A stretch of DNA of 64,000 nt from positions 682,001-746,000 of the forward strand of contig NZ_JALBUF010000001.1 of the NCBI RefSeq assembly GCF_022606465.1, written 5' to 3'. The position numbers and the translations under genes are program-made. Below the pieces are notes generated by a model. That model searched no databases and had not been told where the DNA came from. It worked only from the letters and a program-made list of their open reading frames with translations. Each line of letters opens with the position of its first letter. Positions within the stretch are counted from its first letter, which is position 1. The DNA is from Sulfoacidibacillus ferrooxidans (GTDB lineage: Bacteria > Bacillota > Bacilli > Alicyclobacillales > SLC66). Below are positions 18,496-30,466 of the stretch, in pieces.

Positions 18496-20247
18496 TTATA
18501 ATACTTGAGTTTTTCCGCGATACAAGAATCCACGAACGGTATCTACCGTGATCACTTCGCCATCTGTTACCACTTGTGTAGCACCTATGGCACCTACAAT
18601 GACGGGAATGCCCAGTGATAATCCTACTACTGCGGCATGAGAAGTAAGTCCACCTTCTTCTGTAATGACTGCTGCGACCTTTTCAAATGCAGGCATCATA
18701 TCACGATCCGTCATGACAGTCACTAAGATATCTCCAGCCTTAACTCTTTCTAGAATATCGCTCGACTTTTTAGCAACGATCGCTCGTCCAACTACACTTT
18801 TCATCCCCACGCCCGTTCCCCGCGCTAACACATCACCGATCGTATGAATCTTAAGTAAATTAGTAGTTCCAGCTTCACCAACAGGTACCCCCGCTGTGAT
18901 GACAATCAAATCTCCGCTGCTCACAAGTCCACTTGCAAGAGCTCCGTCTACCGCAACCGCAAGCATTTCATCCGTAGACTCGATCGATTTGACGAGCACA
19001 GGATAGATACCCCAGCAAAGTGTGAGACGTCTCGCCACGTCTGCATGTGGAGTCACTGCAATGATGACACTTTGTGGGCGATGCTTCGCAACCATACGCG
19101 CTGTAAATCCACTCTCTGTAGACGTTACAATCGCTCTTGCCTCTAGATCCTCTGCAATACTGCGCACTGCATTGCTAATAGCATCCGTTTGCGTTCGCTC
19201 GACACCTTCACGATGACGGCCTGTCACTTCATGCGTTCTAAGCGCCTCTTCCGCGCGCATCGCAATGATTGACATCGTTTCGACAGCTTCTACAGGGTAT
19301 TTGCCAGCAGCTGTTTCGCCACTTAACATAATCGCATCCGTACCATCAAAAATGGCATTGGCCACATCCGTTGCTTCTGCTCTTGTAGGCCTTGGATTCC
19401 TCTGCATAGAATCGAGCATTTGCGTAGCTGTAATGACCATTTTACCAGCTTTGTTGCAACGCTCAATCAATAATTTCTGAGCAATCGGCACTTCCTCCGT
19501 CGGGATCTCAACACCTAAATCGCCACGAGCAACCATCAATCCATCAGAAACCAAAAGAATCTCATCGATGAGATCAAGTCCCTCTTGCGCTTCGATTTTC
19601 GAGATGATATCACACTGCACATGATGATCTTCTAGCAACTTGCGAATCTCTAAGACATCAGATGCTTTGCGAACGAAAGAAGCTGCAATGATATCTACAC
19701 CTTGCTCAATACCAAAAAGAATATCCTCAACATCCTTCTCCGTTACTCCTGGTAAACGCAATTTCACACCTGGTGCGTTGATTCCCTTGCGATTTTTCAG
19801 CATGCCACCGTTTGTGACGACACAATAAATTTCTCGATTGTCCACTTTCTCTACGCGCATACCAATGAGACCATCATCAATTCGTATAATTGATCCTACA
19901 ATTACATCTTCTGGTAGCCCATCATAACTAATAGAAATGCGTTCTTTAGTACCTAGCACCTCTTCAGTCGTCAAAATAATATGATCGCCATCATTAAGTT
20001 CGACACCGTCATTTTCGATAAGCCCTGTTCGAATCTTAGGCCCTTTAATGTCGAGCATGATGCCGACAATTTTTCGTTCTAAACGCGCTGCTTCACGAAT
20101 TGTTTCAATCATTTTGCGATGATCGTCATGTGTTCCATGCGAAAAATTCAACCGTGCAACGTCCATCCCCGCTCGAACAATCATTCGCATTTTCTGTAAT
20201 TCGCTCGTTGCTGGTCCCATGGTACAAACAATCTTTGTTTTCCTCAT
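18496..20247 (-). CDS. pyk: pyruvate kinase with C-terminal PEP-utiliser domain
   Basis: About 583 residues from ATG 20,247 ([13 protein letters not shown]), which has GGGAGCGG upstream. Residues 1-470 are the catalytic barrel and regulatory domain: [10 protein letters not shown], the signature [30 protein letters not shown] and [16 protein letters not shown]. Residues about 480-583 are the extra domain found in Bacillus-type enzymes, with [21 protein letters not shown] resembling the phosphohistidine domain of PEP synthase. It converts PEP and ADP to pyruvate and ATP. It follows pfkA by 39 bp, so the two are likely co-transcribed. Confidence 0.97.
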   Translation of the reverse strand: MRKTKIVCTMGPATSELQKMRMIVRAGMDVARLNFSHGTHDDHRKMIETIREAARLERKIVGIMLDIKGPKIRTGLIENDGVELNDGDHIILTTEEVLGTKERISISYDGLPEDVIVGSIIRIDDGLIGMRVEKVDNREIYCVVTNGGMLKNRKGINAPGVKLRLPGVTEKDVEDILFGIEQGVDIIAASFVRKASDVLEIRKLLEDHHVQCDIISKIEAQEGLDLIDEILLVSDGLMVARGDLGVEIPTEEVPIAQKLLIERCNKAGKMVITATQMLDSMQRNPRPTRAEATDVANAIFDGTDAIMLSGETAAGKYPVEAVETMSIIAMRAEEALRTHEVTGRHREGVERTQTDAISNAVRSIAEDLEARAIVTSTESGFTARMVAKHRPQSVIIAVTPHADVARRLTLCWGIYPVLVKSIESTDEMLAVAVDGALASGLVSSGDLIVITAGVPVGEAGTTNLLKIHTIGDVLARGTGVGMKSVVGRAIVAKKSSDILERVKAGDILVTVMTDRDMMPAFEKVAAVITEEGGLTSHAAVVGLSLGIPVIVGAIGATQVVTDGEVITVDTVRGFLYRGKTQVL

Positions 20248-20286
20248 TTTATCCGCTCCCTTTTTACGATCAAACGCCCCACACAA

Positions 20287-21300
<1,014 letters not shown>

Positions 21301-21387
21301 CTATGGGCCATTCATATTTAGACCCTTATGGACATTTAACGTCCCGCATCGGGCACACTCACTACAAACATGTAGTGAGTGAACTCG

Positions 21388-22422
21388 TTAACTCGATAGA
21401 TTCTGTAAAGTAACGTCCTCTTCTATAGCTTCCACCGTAGCGACTTCCTCCGCTACTCTTGTTTTTTTCACTTCTGTATACACGCCCATCTTGCGATACT
21501 TCTCGTAACGTGATGATGGTAAATCTTTAAATGGCACTTGATGGAGTTCAACTAAGGCGCGCCATACTGCATCCTTCACTGTCGCGATCATCGTTAAAGG
21601 TTCTCGTTGTGCACCACCGAATGGTTCAAGCAAAATTTCATCCACGATGCCAAAGCGAGATAAATCCTGGGCGGTAATGCACATCGCATCTGCCGCACGC
21701 TGTCCCTGTGTGGCATCTTTCCACAACAAGGCAGCCGCTGACTCAGGTGCAATGACGGAATAATATGCATGCTCCAACATCAAAATCTTATCACCCACTC
21801 CGAGACCCAGAGCTCCACCGCTTCCACCTTCACCAGTCACCACGCAAACAACAGGAACTGTAAGTGCGGCCATCTCAATGAGATTGCGTGCGATGGCTTC
21901 GCCTTGTCCACGTTCCTCTGCCGCTGCTCCAGGGTATGCTCCTGCAGTATCGATAAACGTCACAATAGGGCGTCCAAACTTTTCAGCCTGTTTCATGAGA
22001 CGAAGGGCTTTGCGGTACCCTTCTGGATGGGCCATACCAAAGTTGCGAAAGATATTTTCCTTGGTGTCACGACCCTTTTGTGTACCTATTAAAGTCACTG
22101 CCATGCCCTCAAGGCGTCCAATACCACCGACAATTGCTGCATCATCACGAAATGATCGATCTCCGTGTAATTCAATAAAATCGTCACACATACCACGGAT
22201 GTAATCAAGCGTTGTAGGGCGTTCAGGGTGGCGAGCAATTTGCACCTTTTGCCAAGGTGTAAGATCGCGATAAATCGCTTCCGCTAATGCCTTGGCTTTT
22301 GTTTCAAGCGTCAATACTTCGGCGCTCATATCAATGCCCTTCTCTTCAGTAAAACGTTTTAACTCCTCGATTTTCAGACGCAATTCGATGAGCGGCTTCT
22401 CAAAGGGCAGTTCAACGGCCAC
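21388..22422 (-). CDS. accA: acetyl-CoA carboxylase carboxyltransferase subunit alpha
   Basis: About 344 residues from GTG 22,422 ([15 protein letters not shown]). I chose this start because AAAGGGGGAG lies 6 bases before it; an ATG seven codons earlier would bury that site. It overlaps the accD stop by 11 bp, so the two subunits are translated together. Signatures: [34 protein letters not shown] and [15 protein letters not shown]. With AccD it transfers carboxyl from biotin to acetyl-CoA to make malonyl-CoA. A C-terminal tail of about 25 residues, including [15 protein letters not shown], is unusual. Confidence 0.95.
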   Translation of the reverse strand: MAVELPFEKPLIELRLKIEELKRFTEEKGIDMSAEVLTLETKAKALAEAIYRDLTPWQKVQIARHPERPTTLDYIRGMCDDFIELHGDRSFRDDAAIVGGIGRLEGMAVTLIGTQKGRDTKENIFRNFGMAHPEGYRKALRLMKQAEKFGRPIVTFIDTAGAYPGAAAEERGQGEAIARNLIEMAALTVPVVCVVTGEGGSGGALGLGVGDKILMLEHAYYSVIAPESAAALLWKDATQGQRAADAMCITAQDLSRFGIVDEILLEPFGGAQREPLTMIATVKDAVWRALVELHQVPFKDLPSSRYEKYRKMGVYTEVKKTRVAEEVATVEAIEEDVTLQNLSS

Positions 22423-23281
22423 TCCATTCTCCCCCTTTATCATGTAGCGAAACAAGCGTTCCTAGCACCGCTCGCAAATCCTTGCGATGGACTACTTGAT
22501 CAATCATCCCATGTTCCATCACAAATTCGGCCGTTTGAAATTCATCAGGTAGCTTTTGGCGAATCGTCTGTTCGATAATTCTACGCCCTGCAAATCCAAT
22601 CGTTGCGCCAGGCTCTGCAAGATTGACATCTCCCTGCATGGCAAAACTCGCCGTTACTCCCCCTGTCGTAGGATGTGTCAGCACTGAAATGTAAAGCAAA
22701 CCCAAGGCATCAAGACGTGCTAGTGCAGTCGACACTTTTGCCATCTGCATAAGGGAGAAAATACCCTCTTGCATACGAGCCCCACCTGAAACAGAAAAAA
22801 TGATCATTGGAGCCGCATCCGCAATCGCTTGCTCGATCGCACGAGTCAATTTTTCACCTACCACTGAGCCCATACTCCCCATAATAAAGCGAGAATCCAT
22901 GGCAGCGATCACCACTTTATAGCCAATAATCGTGCCTGTACCTGTGAGCACAGCATCAGTAAGGCCTGTTGCTTGTCTACTGCGCTCTACTCGAGCTGGA
23001 TAGTCTGGGAAGTGCAGTGGGTCGCCCGACAAAAGATCGTCATCAAACTCCACAAATGATCCTTCATCAAGCGTCAATTGAATGCGCTCTGGTGCAGATA
23101 ATGTAAAATGATATCCACAATGCGGACATGTCTTTACCTGCTTTTCTAACTCCTTAGCAAACAGGATCTGTCCACACTGCTTGCATTTCTCCATCAAACC
23201 TTCTGGCACCTTATCGCGAGCACTTGTATTCGATGCCACTGTTGCATAACGCTTTTTTTTAGGAAATAGGTCCTTTAACAC
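22412..23281 (-). CDS. accD: acetyl-CoA carboxylase carboxyltransferase subunit beta
   Basis: A 289-residue partner of AccA. The N-terminal zinc ribbon reads [15 protein letters not shown] followed by CPHCGYHF at residues about 34-58. The carboxyltransferase core carries [38 protein letters not shown] and [16 protein letters not shown]. The gene follows the small 66-residue ORF and malic enzyme on the same strand and overlaps accA. Confidence 0.97.
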   Translation of the reverse strand: MLKDLFPKKKRYATVASNTSARDKVPEGLMEKCKQCGQILFAKELEKQVKTCPHCGYHFTLSAPERIQLTLDEGSFVEFDDDLLSGDPLHFPDYPARVERSRQATGLTDAVLTGTGTIIGYKVVIAAMDSRFIMGSMGSVVGEKLTRAIEQAIADAAPMIIFSVSGGARMQEGIFSLMQMAKVSTALARLDALGLLYISVLTHPTTGGVTASFAMQGDVNLAEPGATIGFAGRRIIEQTIRQKLPDEFQTAEFVMEHGMIDQVVHRKDLRAVLGTLVSLHDKGGEWSGR

Positions 23282-23307
23282 TCTGTCACCTCAGGGTTTC
23301 TAAAACT

Positions 23308-23508
23308 TCAATCAGACAGCGAAGCATGCACGATATCGTTTAACGATTCTCGCACATCTTCAAGTTCATACTCAGGCACTAAAATCTCAAATTGCTGTTT
23401 GGAAGCACTAATCTGTCTACGCTTTACCAAAAAGCCTTCTGCCATTAGCCTTTTACATATATTTTCCGCTAGCCGCAAACTAGGCGTTATGTAGATTACT
23501 GTCCACAT
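23308..23508 (-). CDS. small conserved protein, unknown function
   Basis: A 66-residue protein between malic enzyme and accD on the same strand. It reads as a compact alpha/beta fold: MWTVIYITPSLRLAENICKR, then LVKRRQISASKQQFEILVPE and an acidic helix. The pattern resembles small DUF2007-type proteins, which are proposed signal-transducing folds, but I cannot name the family with confidence. Position in front of accD suggests co-transcription with fatty-acid synthesis genes. Confidence 0.7.
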   Translation of the reverse strand: MWTVIYITPSLRLAENICKRLMAEGFLVKRRQISASKQQFEILVPEYELEDVRESLNDIVHASLSD

Positions 23509-23587
23509 ATCGTCAACAACCTCCTAGTTGGCCCCCATTTCATTTCATTTATCTTACCACTAAAAATTGAATAGGTGCAACCAAACG

Positions 23588-24826
23588 CTAATCTTGAATA
23601 TGTGCCAATCGGCGTGTTCGTAAGGCGATCTCTTTAGGATCTACCCGCACTCTGGCAACCCCGCTCACCATGGCAGCTTCTGCTACTGCTTGCGCAACAC
23701 GTGGCGCGACACGTGTATCAAAAGGCTTCGGAATCACGTAGTCAGGTTGGAGTTCCTCTTCTTCGATCAAATTAGCTATGGCATATGCAGCAGCTACTTT
23801 CATCGGTTCATTAATAGTCGTTGCACGCGTATCTAGCGCTCCTCTAAAAATCCCCGGAAAAGCTAGTACATTATTGACCTGGTTAGGATAATCGGACCGT
23901 CCCGTCCCAACGATCTTGGCTCCAGCAGCCTTCGCGTCAATAGGTGTGATTTCCGGATCAGGATTGGCCATCGCGAAAATAATGGGATCGACAGCCATCT
24001 CACGAACCATATCTTGCGTAACCGTATTGCCAACTGACACTCCGATAAACACATCTGCTCCTTGCATCATCTCTGCAAGCGTCCCTTTACGCTGTTCAAA
24101 GTTTGTATTTTTTGCAATCAGATCTTTCAATGGATTCATATGCTCGCGACCTTCGTATATTGCACCTTTCGTATCACACATGACGACATCGCGCACGCCA
24201 CAAGAAAGTAACAACTTCACTGTAGCAATACCTGCAGCTCCAGCCCCACTCACAACTATCCTAATATCTTGAAGACTCTTATGGACGACCTTGATTGCAT
24301 TAAGGAGTGCTGCAAGCGTCACGATAGCCGTGCCGTGTTGATCATCGTGGAAAACAGGAATGGATAACTCGCGCTTGAGTCGCTCCTCAATCTCAAAACA
24401 AGCTGGTGAGGCAATATCTTCTAGATTGATTCCGCCAAATGTTGGAGCAACCATCTTCACGAAATCCACGACTCGATCAACTTCTGTTGCCGCGATGCAT
24501 AACGGCCACGCATCCACTCCAGCAAAACTTTTGAATAAAACAGCTTTTCCCTCCATGACAGGCAATCCTGCCGTTGGCCCAATGTTGCCAAGTCCCAAAA
24601 CTGCCGTTCCATTAGAAACGACAGCAACCGTATTGCCTTTAGCCGTATACTCATAGGCCAGTTCCTCATCGCGATATATCTCTTTACAAGGTTCAGCTAC
24701 TCCTGGAGAATACGCTAAACTCAAATCTTTGGCATTAGCGACGGCTACTTTAGCCTGTAACGCAATCTTTCCTTTGTGTTCTCTATGTAACTGCAGTGCC
24801 TCTTCGTACAAATCCACGTATCTCAT
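23588..24826 (-). CDS. NAD(P)-dependent malic enzyme (YtsJ-like)
   Basis: About 412 residues from ATG 24,826. A GTG three codons later may be the true start, since GGAAGG lies about 9 bases before it but directly abuts the ATG. It decarboxylates malate to pyruvate. Signatures: [12 protein letters not shown], the catalytic Lys region [56 protein letters not shown] and the Rossmann motif [17 protein letters not shown]. Length fits the short bacterial type without a phosphotransacetylase tail. It is followed by accD-accA, so it may supply NADPH for lipid synthesis. Confidence 0.94.
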   Translation of the reverse strand: MRYVDLYEEALQLHREHKGKIALQAKVAVANAKDLSLAYSPGVAEPCKEIYRDEELAYEYTAKGNTVAVVSNGTAVLGLGNIGPTAGLPVMEGKAVLFKSFAGVDAWPLCIAATEVDRVVDFVKMVAPTFGGINLEDIASPACFEIEERLKRELSIPVFHDDQHGTAIVTLAALLNAIKVVHKSLQDIRIVVSGAGAAGIATVKLLLSCGVRDVVMCDTKGAIYEGREHMNPLKDLIAKNTNFEQRKGTLAEMMQGADVFIGVSVGNTVTQDMVREMAVDPIIFAMANPDPEITPIDAKAAGAKIVGTGRSDYPNQVNNVLAFPGIFRGALDTRATTINEPMKVAAAYAIANLIEEEELQPDYVIPKPFDTRVAPRVAQAVAEAAMVSGVARVRVDPKEIALRTRRLAHIQD

Positions 24827-24932
24827 CCTTCCATAGTACGGGGTTTGCGATCTCCGTTTTCGAATTTGTGTGTATTTTATCATTATATCATGGCGTTCTT
24901 ACAGCGGTAGAGATAATTTCACACTCACTGCT

Positions 24933-27900
24933 TTAGCGAATGCGTACGTTGCCCTCTCCAACAATCTGTTGCAAGGCCACTATGAGTTCATCCGATAGAG
25001 CTACACGCACCACATCGAGTAGTCGCTGTTTGCCACTCTCATAAACAAGTATTACAGATAGTGGACCACTATGCGCAACTAAAAGCGCACGCAAAGCGAG
25101 GAGACTCTTAGCATCCTGTTCAAGCTTCTTATCAACGCGAATATAAACCCGCTGTGGCGCATGATGCACTGCTTGCTTTTCATCGATTGGCATGGGTTGA
25201 TTTGCTTGCGTCATCTCGTGTAACTTGACGGCAATCCACCCTTTTCCTTTGCTGGCATCTCGTTTTACTGTGACACTCATCATCTCATCCACTTGTATCT
25301 TTGTTGCCCATTGACGAAATAGAAGTGGAAACACGACCACTTCCATTCTCGCCGTTCGATCTTCAAGTGTGATAAATGCCATCATTTCACCTTTTTTTGT
25401 ACTCACAGAACGAATAGTCGCCACTTTCCCAAGTACATGTGCCACTTCATTGACTGGTATATTTTTCGCATCAACATGCTCACTTACTTCCTGTAGCGTC
25501 TGCACATGTAATCGTTGCTGTGCTGCAGTGATAGCCTCATAGGGATCAAACGACACAGAGAAGCCAATGAGCTCGCGCTCCCATTGCGCGCATTGTTTAG
25601 GATCGTCTGGTAGGTTGCCTATCCCCTTAGCACGTACATTTTCTTGCGCGTCTTCTACAAGACCATGCAGTGTCATTTGTCCAACATGCACAGTCGATCT
25701 TCCTCCACTCGTTGCACGCTCTATCTCTAGTAAAAGCTGTCTGCGGGAAATGCCAAATGAGTCACATGCACCACTTTGCACTAAGCTCTCCAGCACGCGA
25801 CGCGTCAGTGCACGAGAATCTATACGTGTAATGATGTCTTGCCATGATTGAAATGCGCCCTCTTGCTCGCGCACCTTTACGAGTTGCAAAATGGCCGATA
25901 CCCCGACATGTTTCACTGCAGATAGCCCTAAGCGAATCGCAATCTCCCCATCTGCAAGTAACTCCGGCACACAGGCATCTTCACTACGGTTTACATCTGG
26001 ACCTAAAACGCGAATCCCCACTCGCGTACATGCAGTTGCATATTGCTCCAATTTTTCCGGTCGAGACACCACATCGGTCATGAGCGCCGCCATAAATTCT
26101 GCGCGAAAATTGGCCTTTAGATAGGCTGTTCGGTGCGCAAGAACCGCGTAGGCCGCCGCGTGTGATCGATTAAATCCATAGTCTGCAAAACGCACAATTA
26201 AGTCGTACACATCATCTCCGATTTTTTTTGTGTGCCCGCGCGCGATGCATCCCGCAACAAACGCCGCTCGTTCTGCATCAAGTACATCGCGCTGTTTTTT
26301 GCTTACCGCGCGACGCAATACGTCAGCTTCACCTAGTGAAAAACCTGCCATCGCAGCGGCAATTTGCATAATTTGCTCTTGATATACGATAATGCCGTAT
26401 GTGGATTGCAAAATAGATTCTAATTCCGGAACTTCATATAGAACAGGGATGTCACCCCGTCGCGCCTGAATAAACGTCCCAATTTGCTCCATTGGACCAG
26501 GTCGATAAAGAGAAATGACCGCAATGAGGTCTTCCAACGTTGTAGGTCGCAAGTCGCGCAATACACGCTTTACTCCTGTCGATTCCAACTGAAAACACCC
26601 ATCCGTATCGCCTTGTGCCAATAACTCGAGTGTCTGCTCATCCATCGGCAAGCCCGAAAATTGCACATCTACGCCACGCGTACGCAAAATATACGCTTTT
26701 GCACGATCACAGATCGTTAGCGTTCGCAGTCCGAGAAAGTCCATTTTCAGCAACCCAATCGCCGCAATATCATCCATTCCGTACTGGGTAGCTACGACAT
26801 ATTCCCCACCGCGCATCAGTGGCACAAGATCAGAAAGAGGGTCACGACTTATAACGATCCCTGCAGCGTGTAAAGAAGCATGCCGAGGTAACCCTTCAAT
26901 TCTTAGAGCGAGATTCACAAGCCGCTGCAAAGATGGCATGTGCAATAATACCTTTTGCATCTCTTCCTGTGTATCGATCGCACCTTGTAGTGTGATGCCA
27001 GGAGCAGTAGGGATCGCGCGTGCCAAACGGTCGATGTCTACTTGAGGTGTTTGTAATACGCGACCCACATCACGAACAGCTGCCCGCGCCGCAAACGTGC
27101 CGAGCGTTCCAATGTGTCCGACATGATCCCGCCCATACTTTTGCGCTACATAGGCAATGACTTCGTGCCGCCTCTCGGCCTCAAAATCAATGTCAATATC
27201 CGGCCAAGACACGCGCTCCGGATTGAGAAAGCGCTCAAACAATAGATTTTCTGCAATCGGGTCTACGTCTGTAATGGCAAGCGCATAGGATACAAGACTA
27301 CCGGCAGCAGATCCTCTACCAGGGCCCGTAGATATGCCTTGCTCATGCGCATAGTGCATAAAATCCCACACAATCAGGAAATATCCTGAAAACCCCATGG
27401 AAATAATCACATCTAACTCTCTTTTCAGTCGTTGCTGATACCGCTCATCGTCCGCCACTTTGCGCCATATCAGCCCTCGTTGCGCCTGATATACAAGTTC
27501 ATCCGCTTCTGATCGGCCTTGTGGCAATGGAAAGTAGGGCATGGACCACTGTTCAAGGGGCAATGAAAATTTGGCTTTACGAGCAATCTCTGCCGTAGCG
27601 CGTAGTGCTTCTGGATAATTTGCGAAAAGTGACTGCATCTCCTTTGTCGAACGAAAGTAAGATGTGGCACCTTGTTCACGATATGCGCTCGCAGCTTCTA
27701 TATCGACCCCTTCGCGAATACCCGCCAAAATATCCACGACTTGTAAGTCTGCTTTATCTAGATATCGCACTTCACTTGTCGCAACGATCGGTATTTGCAT
27801 GGATTTTGCTAATTCAGCAAAGAACAGGTGTTCTTCCTCTTCGCGCATAAGTCCTTGACTTTGCAATTCAACGTAGATGTGACCTTCTCCGTAAATGCGC

Positions 27901-28379
27901 ATTAAATGCTGCAAGATGCGCTGTCCACTTTCTATATCTTTGGTTCGTAACGCGAACTCAAGCGGTCCTTTTGCTCCGCCTGTGAGACACAATAATCCTG
28001 TCGCATACTCCGTTAGTTCCGTCCATGTATTAAACATCGTTCCATCACCATCGCGCAGTGCAGCCACTGAAGCAAGCTTAGTTAAGGACTGATACCCTTC
28101 CATCGAAGTGGCAATCAAGACGATTTCAGAGCGTTCCTGGGATTTTCGCGAGGAACGTTCCGACGTGACGACTATGGTTTGCCCCATAATAGGCGTCAAT
28201 CCCGCATGTAAAATGTCTCGATAACAACTCAGCGCTCCATACATTCCGCCGCGATCAGACACGCCAAGAGCGCTCATTCCCTCTTCTTTAGCACGTTCTA
28301 TCACTTGATCTATGCGCGCTGAACTATACAATAAACTGTATTGTGAGCAAACGCGTAGATGTACGATCGGATCCATCAC
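24933..28379 (-). CDS. dnaE: DNA polymerase III subunit alpha (DnaE)
   Basis: A 1,148-residue replicative polymerase. The N-terminal PHP domain is degenerate: the usual HVHS metal motif reads RVCS and DHGN reads DRGG, so metal-dependent exonuclease activity is unlikely. The polymerase active site is intact, with SWPDIDIDFEAERR and LLKMDFLGLRTLTI supplying the three Asp residues. GPGRGSAAGSLVSYAL, the helix-hairpin-helix region and an OB fold (VATIRSVSTKKGEMMAFITLEDRT) follow in order. Its start overlaps the stop of the sensor kinase gene by 4 bp, an unusual coupling. Confidence 0.96.
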   Translation of the reverse strand: MMDPIVHLRVCSQYSLLYSSARIDQVIERAKEEGMSALGVSDRGGMYGALSCYRDILHAGLTPIMGQTIVVTSERSSRKSQERSEIVLIATSMEGYQSLTKLASVAALRDGDGTMFNTWTELTEYATGLLCLTGGAKGPLEFALRTKDIESGQRILQHLMRIYGEGHIYVELQSQGLMREEEEHLFFAELAKSMQIPIVATSEVRYLDKADLQVVDILAGIREGVDIEAASAYREQGATSYFRSTKEMQSLFANYPEALRATAEIARKAKFSLPLEQWSMPYFPLPQGRSEADELVYQAQRGLIWRKVADDERYQQRLKRELDVIISMGFSGYFLIVWDFMHYAHEQGISTGPGRGSAAGSLVSYALAITDVDPIAENLLFERFLNPERVSWPDIDIDFEAERRHEVIAYVAQKYGRDHVGHIGTLGTFAARAAVRDVGRVLQTPQVDIDRLARAIPTAPGITLQGAIDTQEEMQKVLLHMPSLQRLVNLALRIEGLPRHASLHAAGIVISRDPLSDLVPLMRGGEYVVATQYGMDDIAAIGLLKMDFLGLRTLTICDRAKAYILRTRGVDVQFSGLPMDEQTLELLAQGDTDGCFQLESTGVKRVLRDLRPTTLEDLIAVISLYRPGPMEQIGTFIQARRGDIPVLYEVPELESILQSTYGIIVYQEQIMQIAAAMAGFSLGEADVLRRAVSKKQRDVLDAERAAFVAGCIARGHTKKIGDDVYDLIVRFADYGFNRSHAAAYAVLAHRTAYLKANFRAEFMAALMTDVVSRPEKLEQYATACTRVGIRVLGPDVNRSEDACVPELLADGEIAIRLGLSAVKHVGVSAILQLVKVREQEGAFQSWQDIITRIDSRALTRRVLESLVQSGACDSFGISRRQLLLEIERATSGGRSTVHVGQMTLHGLVEDAQENVRAKGIGNLPDDPKQCAQWERELIGFSVSFDPYEAITAAQQRLHVQTLQEVSEHVDAKNIPVNEVAHVLGKVATIRSVSTKKGEMMAFITLEDRTARMEVVVFPLLFRQWATKIQVDEMMSVTVKRDASKGKGWIAVKLHEMTQANQPMPIDEKQAVHHAPQRVYIRVDKKLEQDAKSLLALRALLVAHSGPLSVILVYESGKQRLLDVVRVALSDELIVALQQIVGEGNVRIR

Positions 28380-29770
28380 GTTGACTCCTTTTCTATATCC
28401 ATTGCAGGAAAGATCATTTCCACCTTTGTTCCTTGTCTTGTTTGAGCATCACCTAATAAAAAGATTCCATCGTAGTGCTCAACGATTTCTCGACAAATAG
28501 CAAGCCCTAATCCAACTCCTCCCTCCTGTCGACTTCTCGCCTTATCGGCTCGATAAAAACGTTCTGTCACATAAGGTAAATCCTCTGGAGGAATACCCTC
28601 CCCTTCATCACAGATCACGATATGTACCTGAGAATCTACCTGAGTAACAACGACTTCGATCGAGTTCCCTTTTGGCGTATACTTGCACGCATTATCTAAC
28701 AATGCTCGAATGACTTGCTCTAGCCTCACTTCATCGATGCGAACAAAGGAATTCTGTTCCGCATCAATAGAGACTACCCATGCATACTGTTCAAATAGCC
28801 GCTGCCATTTATGAACTACACGTTTGACAATAGGAGCCACTGCTATCGCACGACAACTATGTATAGACTCTTGATCGATGGCCGCAAGAGTCAGTAACTG
28901 ATTGGTCATGTTGTGTAAATGTCTAACTTCCTCTTCAATCGCCACCACTGCCTCGTGACGCACTTCCTCATCTTCCCATCCCCATCGTCGCAACAAATGA
29001 ACATAGCCATCCAATACTGACAGCGGCGTACGAAGTTCGTGTGAAGCATCTGCAATAAATTGGCGTTCACGTGAGAAAGCCAAAAAAATGCGATCCAGCA
29101 TCGCATTATACGTGTTTGCAAGTTCAGTTAATTCATCTTTTCGACGTGGCACTTCAATTCGACTACTTAGATCACCAGGTGTAATAGCTCGCGCTGTTGC
29201 GATCATCTCACGAATCGGAAGTAATGAATAGCGCGCCAAAAAATAGCTAGACACAGCCGCTAGCGCGAGGCCACCAATAGACCCAGTAAGTAACAGGTAG
29301 AATACAAAGGCAATACTATGATCCAGTGAGGCGACATTTTCTAACCACTGCAATGTCACATTGCCCTCTTTCACATGTATAAGTACACTCGCTACAAGTA
29401 TGCGATGATTCTTATAATCGTACAACACGACACCATGCCCAAGCATCTGACTTGCTGCCAATCCTGATGGCACCCACTGTTTTGGGAAATAAGTTGCTGT
29501 GGATGTTACTACTTTCCCATTGGGTGTGAGTAAGCGAACCATTTGCCGTGGATCTGGAACAATCTGTCTAACTTCTTCTACTGCATGAGCAAGAGTTCCC
29601 TTATCCATCCTCCGATCTAGATCAGCAAGACGAGTGACAACGATTTGACGTTCATTATCAATCGTCACATTCATAAACTCTAAGTACACAAATGCATTAA
29701 AAAGAAAAAAAATAATCGCCACAACAAGTGTAGATAGCGCCACAAAGCGAGTCGTAATCGTCAGTTTCAT
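28376..29770 (-). CDS. sensor histidine kinase (HAMP, HisKA, HATPase)
   Basis: A 464-residue membrane kinase. Transmembrane segments are at about 8-30 and 153-177, bracketing an extracellular sensor of about 120 residues. A HAMP domain follows, then FIADASHELRTPLSVLDG with phospho-accepting His244. The ATP site shows ALLDNACKYTPKG, CDEGEGIPPEDL and GGVGLGLAICREIVEHY. It overlaps its response regulator gene by 4 bp upstream and dnaE by 4 bp downstream. Overall layout resembles ArlS/CssS-type kinases; the signal is unknown. Confidence 0.94.
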   Translation of the reverse strand: MKLTITTRFVALSTLVVAIIFFLFNAFVYLEFMNVTIDNERQIVVTRLADLDRRMDKGTLAHAVEEVRQIVPDPRQMVRLLTPNGKVVTSTATYFPKQWVPSGLAASQMLGHGVVLYDYKNHRILVASVLIHVKEGNVTLQWLENVASLDHSIAFVFYLLLTGSIGGLALAAVSSYFLARYSLLPIREMIATARAITPGDLSSRIEVPRRKDELTELANTYNAMLDRIFLAFSRERQFIADASHELRTPLSVLDGYVHLLRRWGWEDEEVRHEAVVAIEEEVRHLHNMTNQLLTLAAIDQESIHSCRAIAVAPIVKRVVHKWQRLFEQYAWVVSIDAEQNSFVRIDEVRLEQVIRALLDNACKYTPKGNSIEVVVTQVDSQVHIVICDEGEGIPPEDLPYVTERFYRADKARSRQEGGVGLGLAICREIVEHYDGIFLLGDAQTRQGTKVEMIFPAMDIEKEST

Positions 29771-30450
29771 GGCTTGCGCAACACGTAGCCAACGCCGCGG
29801 ATGGTGTGAATCAGTGGCGTAGTAAATGGTTCATCCACTTTCATTCGCAAATAGCGAATATACACATCAACTACGTTTGTCTCCCCCTCAAAGTCATATC
29901 CCCAGACACGACGTAAGATCACATCGCGAGATAATACTTTATCCATATGGATCAATAAAAAGTGTAAAAGATCAAACTCACGTGTGGTTAATTCAAGCTT
30001 TTGCCCAGCTCGAACTACGCGCCGCTCCTCAGGAAACAGTTGCAAATCACTTGCCACTAGTTCCTCCCGTGCCATTCCTTTTCGAAACGCAGCACGCACC
30101 CGCGCCAATAATTCATCCGTCACAAACGGCTTTGTTACATAATCGTCCGCTCCCGCATCAAGGCCAGCCACTTTATCCCCTGTACTATCGCGCGCAGTTA
30201 AAATAATAATCGGTGTTCGTTTTTGTTTCCGTAGCATTCTGCAGACCTCAAGCCCGCTCATGCCAGGGAGCATGAGATCGAGCAAAATCACACCAAAATC
30301 CTTTTCCAAGGCACGGCGCAACCCAGTCGTTCCATCAAATGCAATTTCAACCTGAAAACCTTCGTGAACCAGTTCTAATTCTATTAAACGCGCGATACGC
30401 CGCTCGTCTTCTACGACAAGCACCGAAGACTCAGATCCAGCCCCGTTCAC
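29767..30450 (-). CDS. OmpR-family response regulator
   Basis: About 227 residues from GTG 30,450, chosen because GAGGGG lies about 9 bases upstream; longer in-frame starts would run further into ytoI. The receiver domain has acidic residues VVEDE, phospho-acceptor Asp58 in ILLDLMLPG, and the conserved Lys in YVTKPF. The C-terminal winged helix contains LTTREFDLLHFLL and NVVDVYIRYLRMKVD. It is co-translated with the kinase (4-bp overlap) and overlaps the end of neither named Bacillus system clearly enough to give a symbol. Confidence 0.94.
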   Translation of the reverse strand: MNGAGSESSVLVVEDERRIARLIELELVHEGFQVEIAFDGTTGLRRALEKDFGVILLDLMLPGMSGLEVCRMLRKQKRTPIIILTARDSTGDKVAGLDAGADDYVTKPFVTDELLARVRAAFRKGMAREELVASDLQLFPEERRVVRAGQKLELTTREFDLLHFLLIHMDKVLSRDVILRRVWGYDFEGETNVVDVYIRYLRMKVDEPFTTPLIHTIRGVGYVLRKP

Positions 30451-30466
30451 GCTTGCCACTCCCCTC

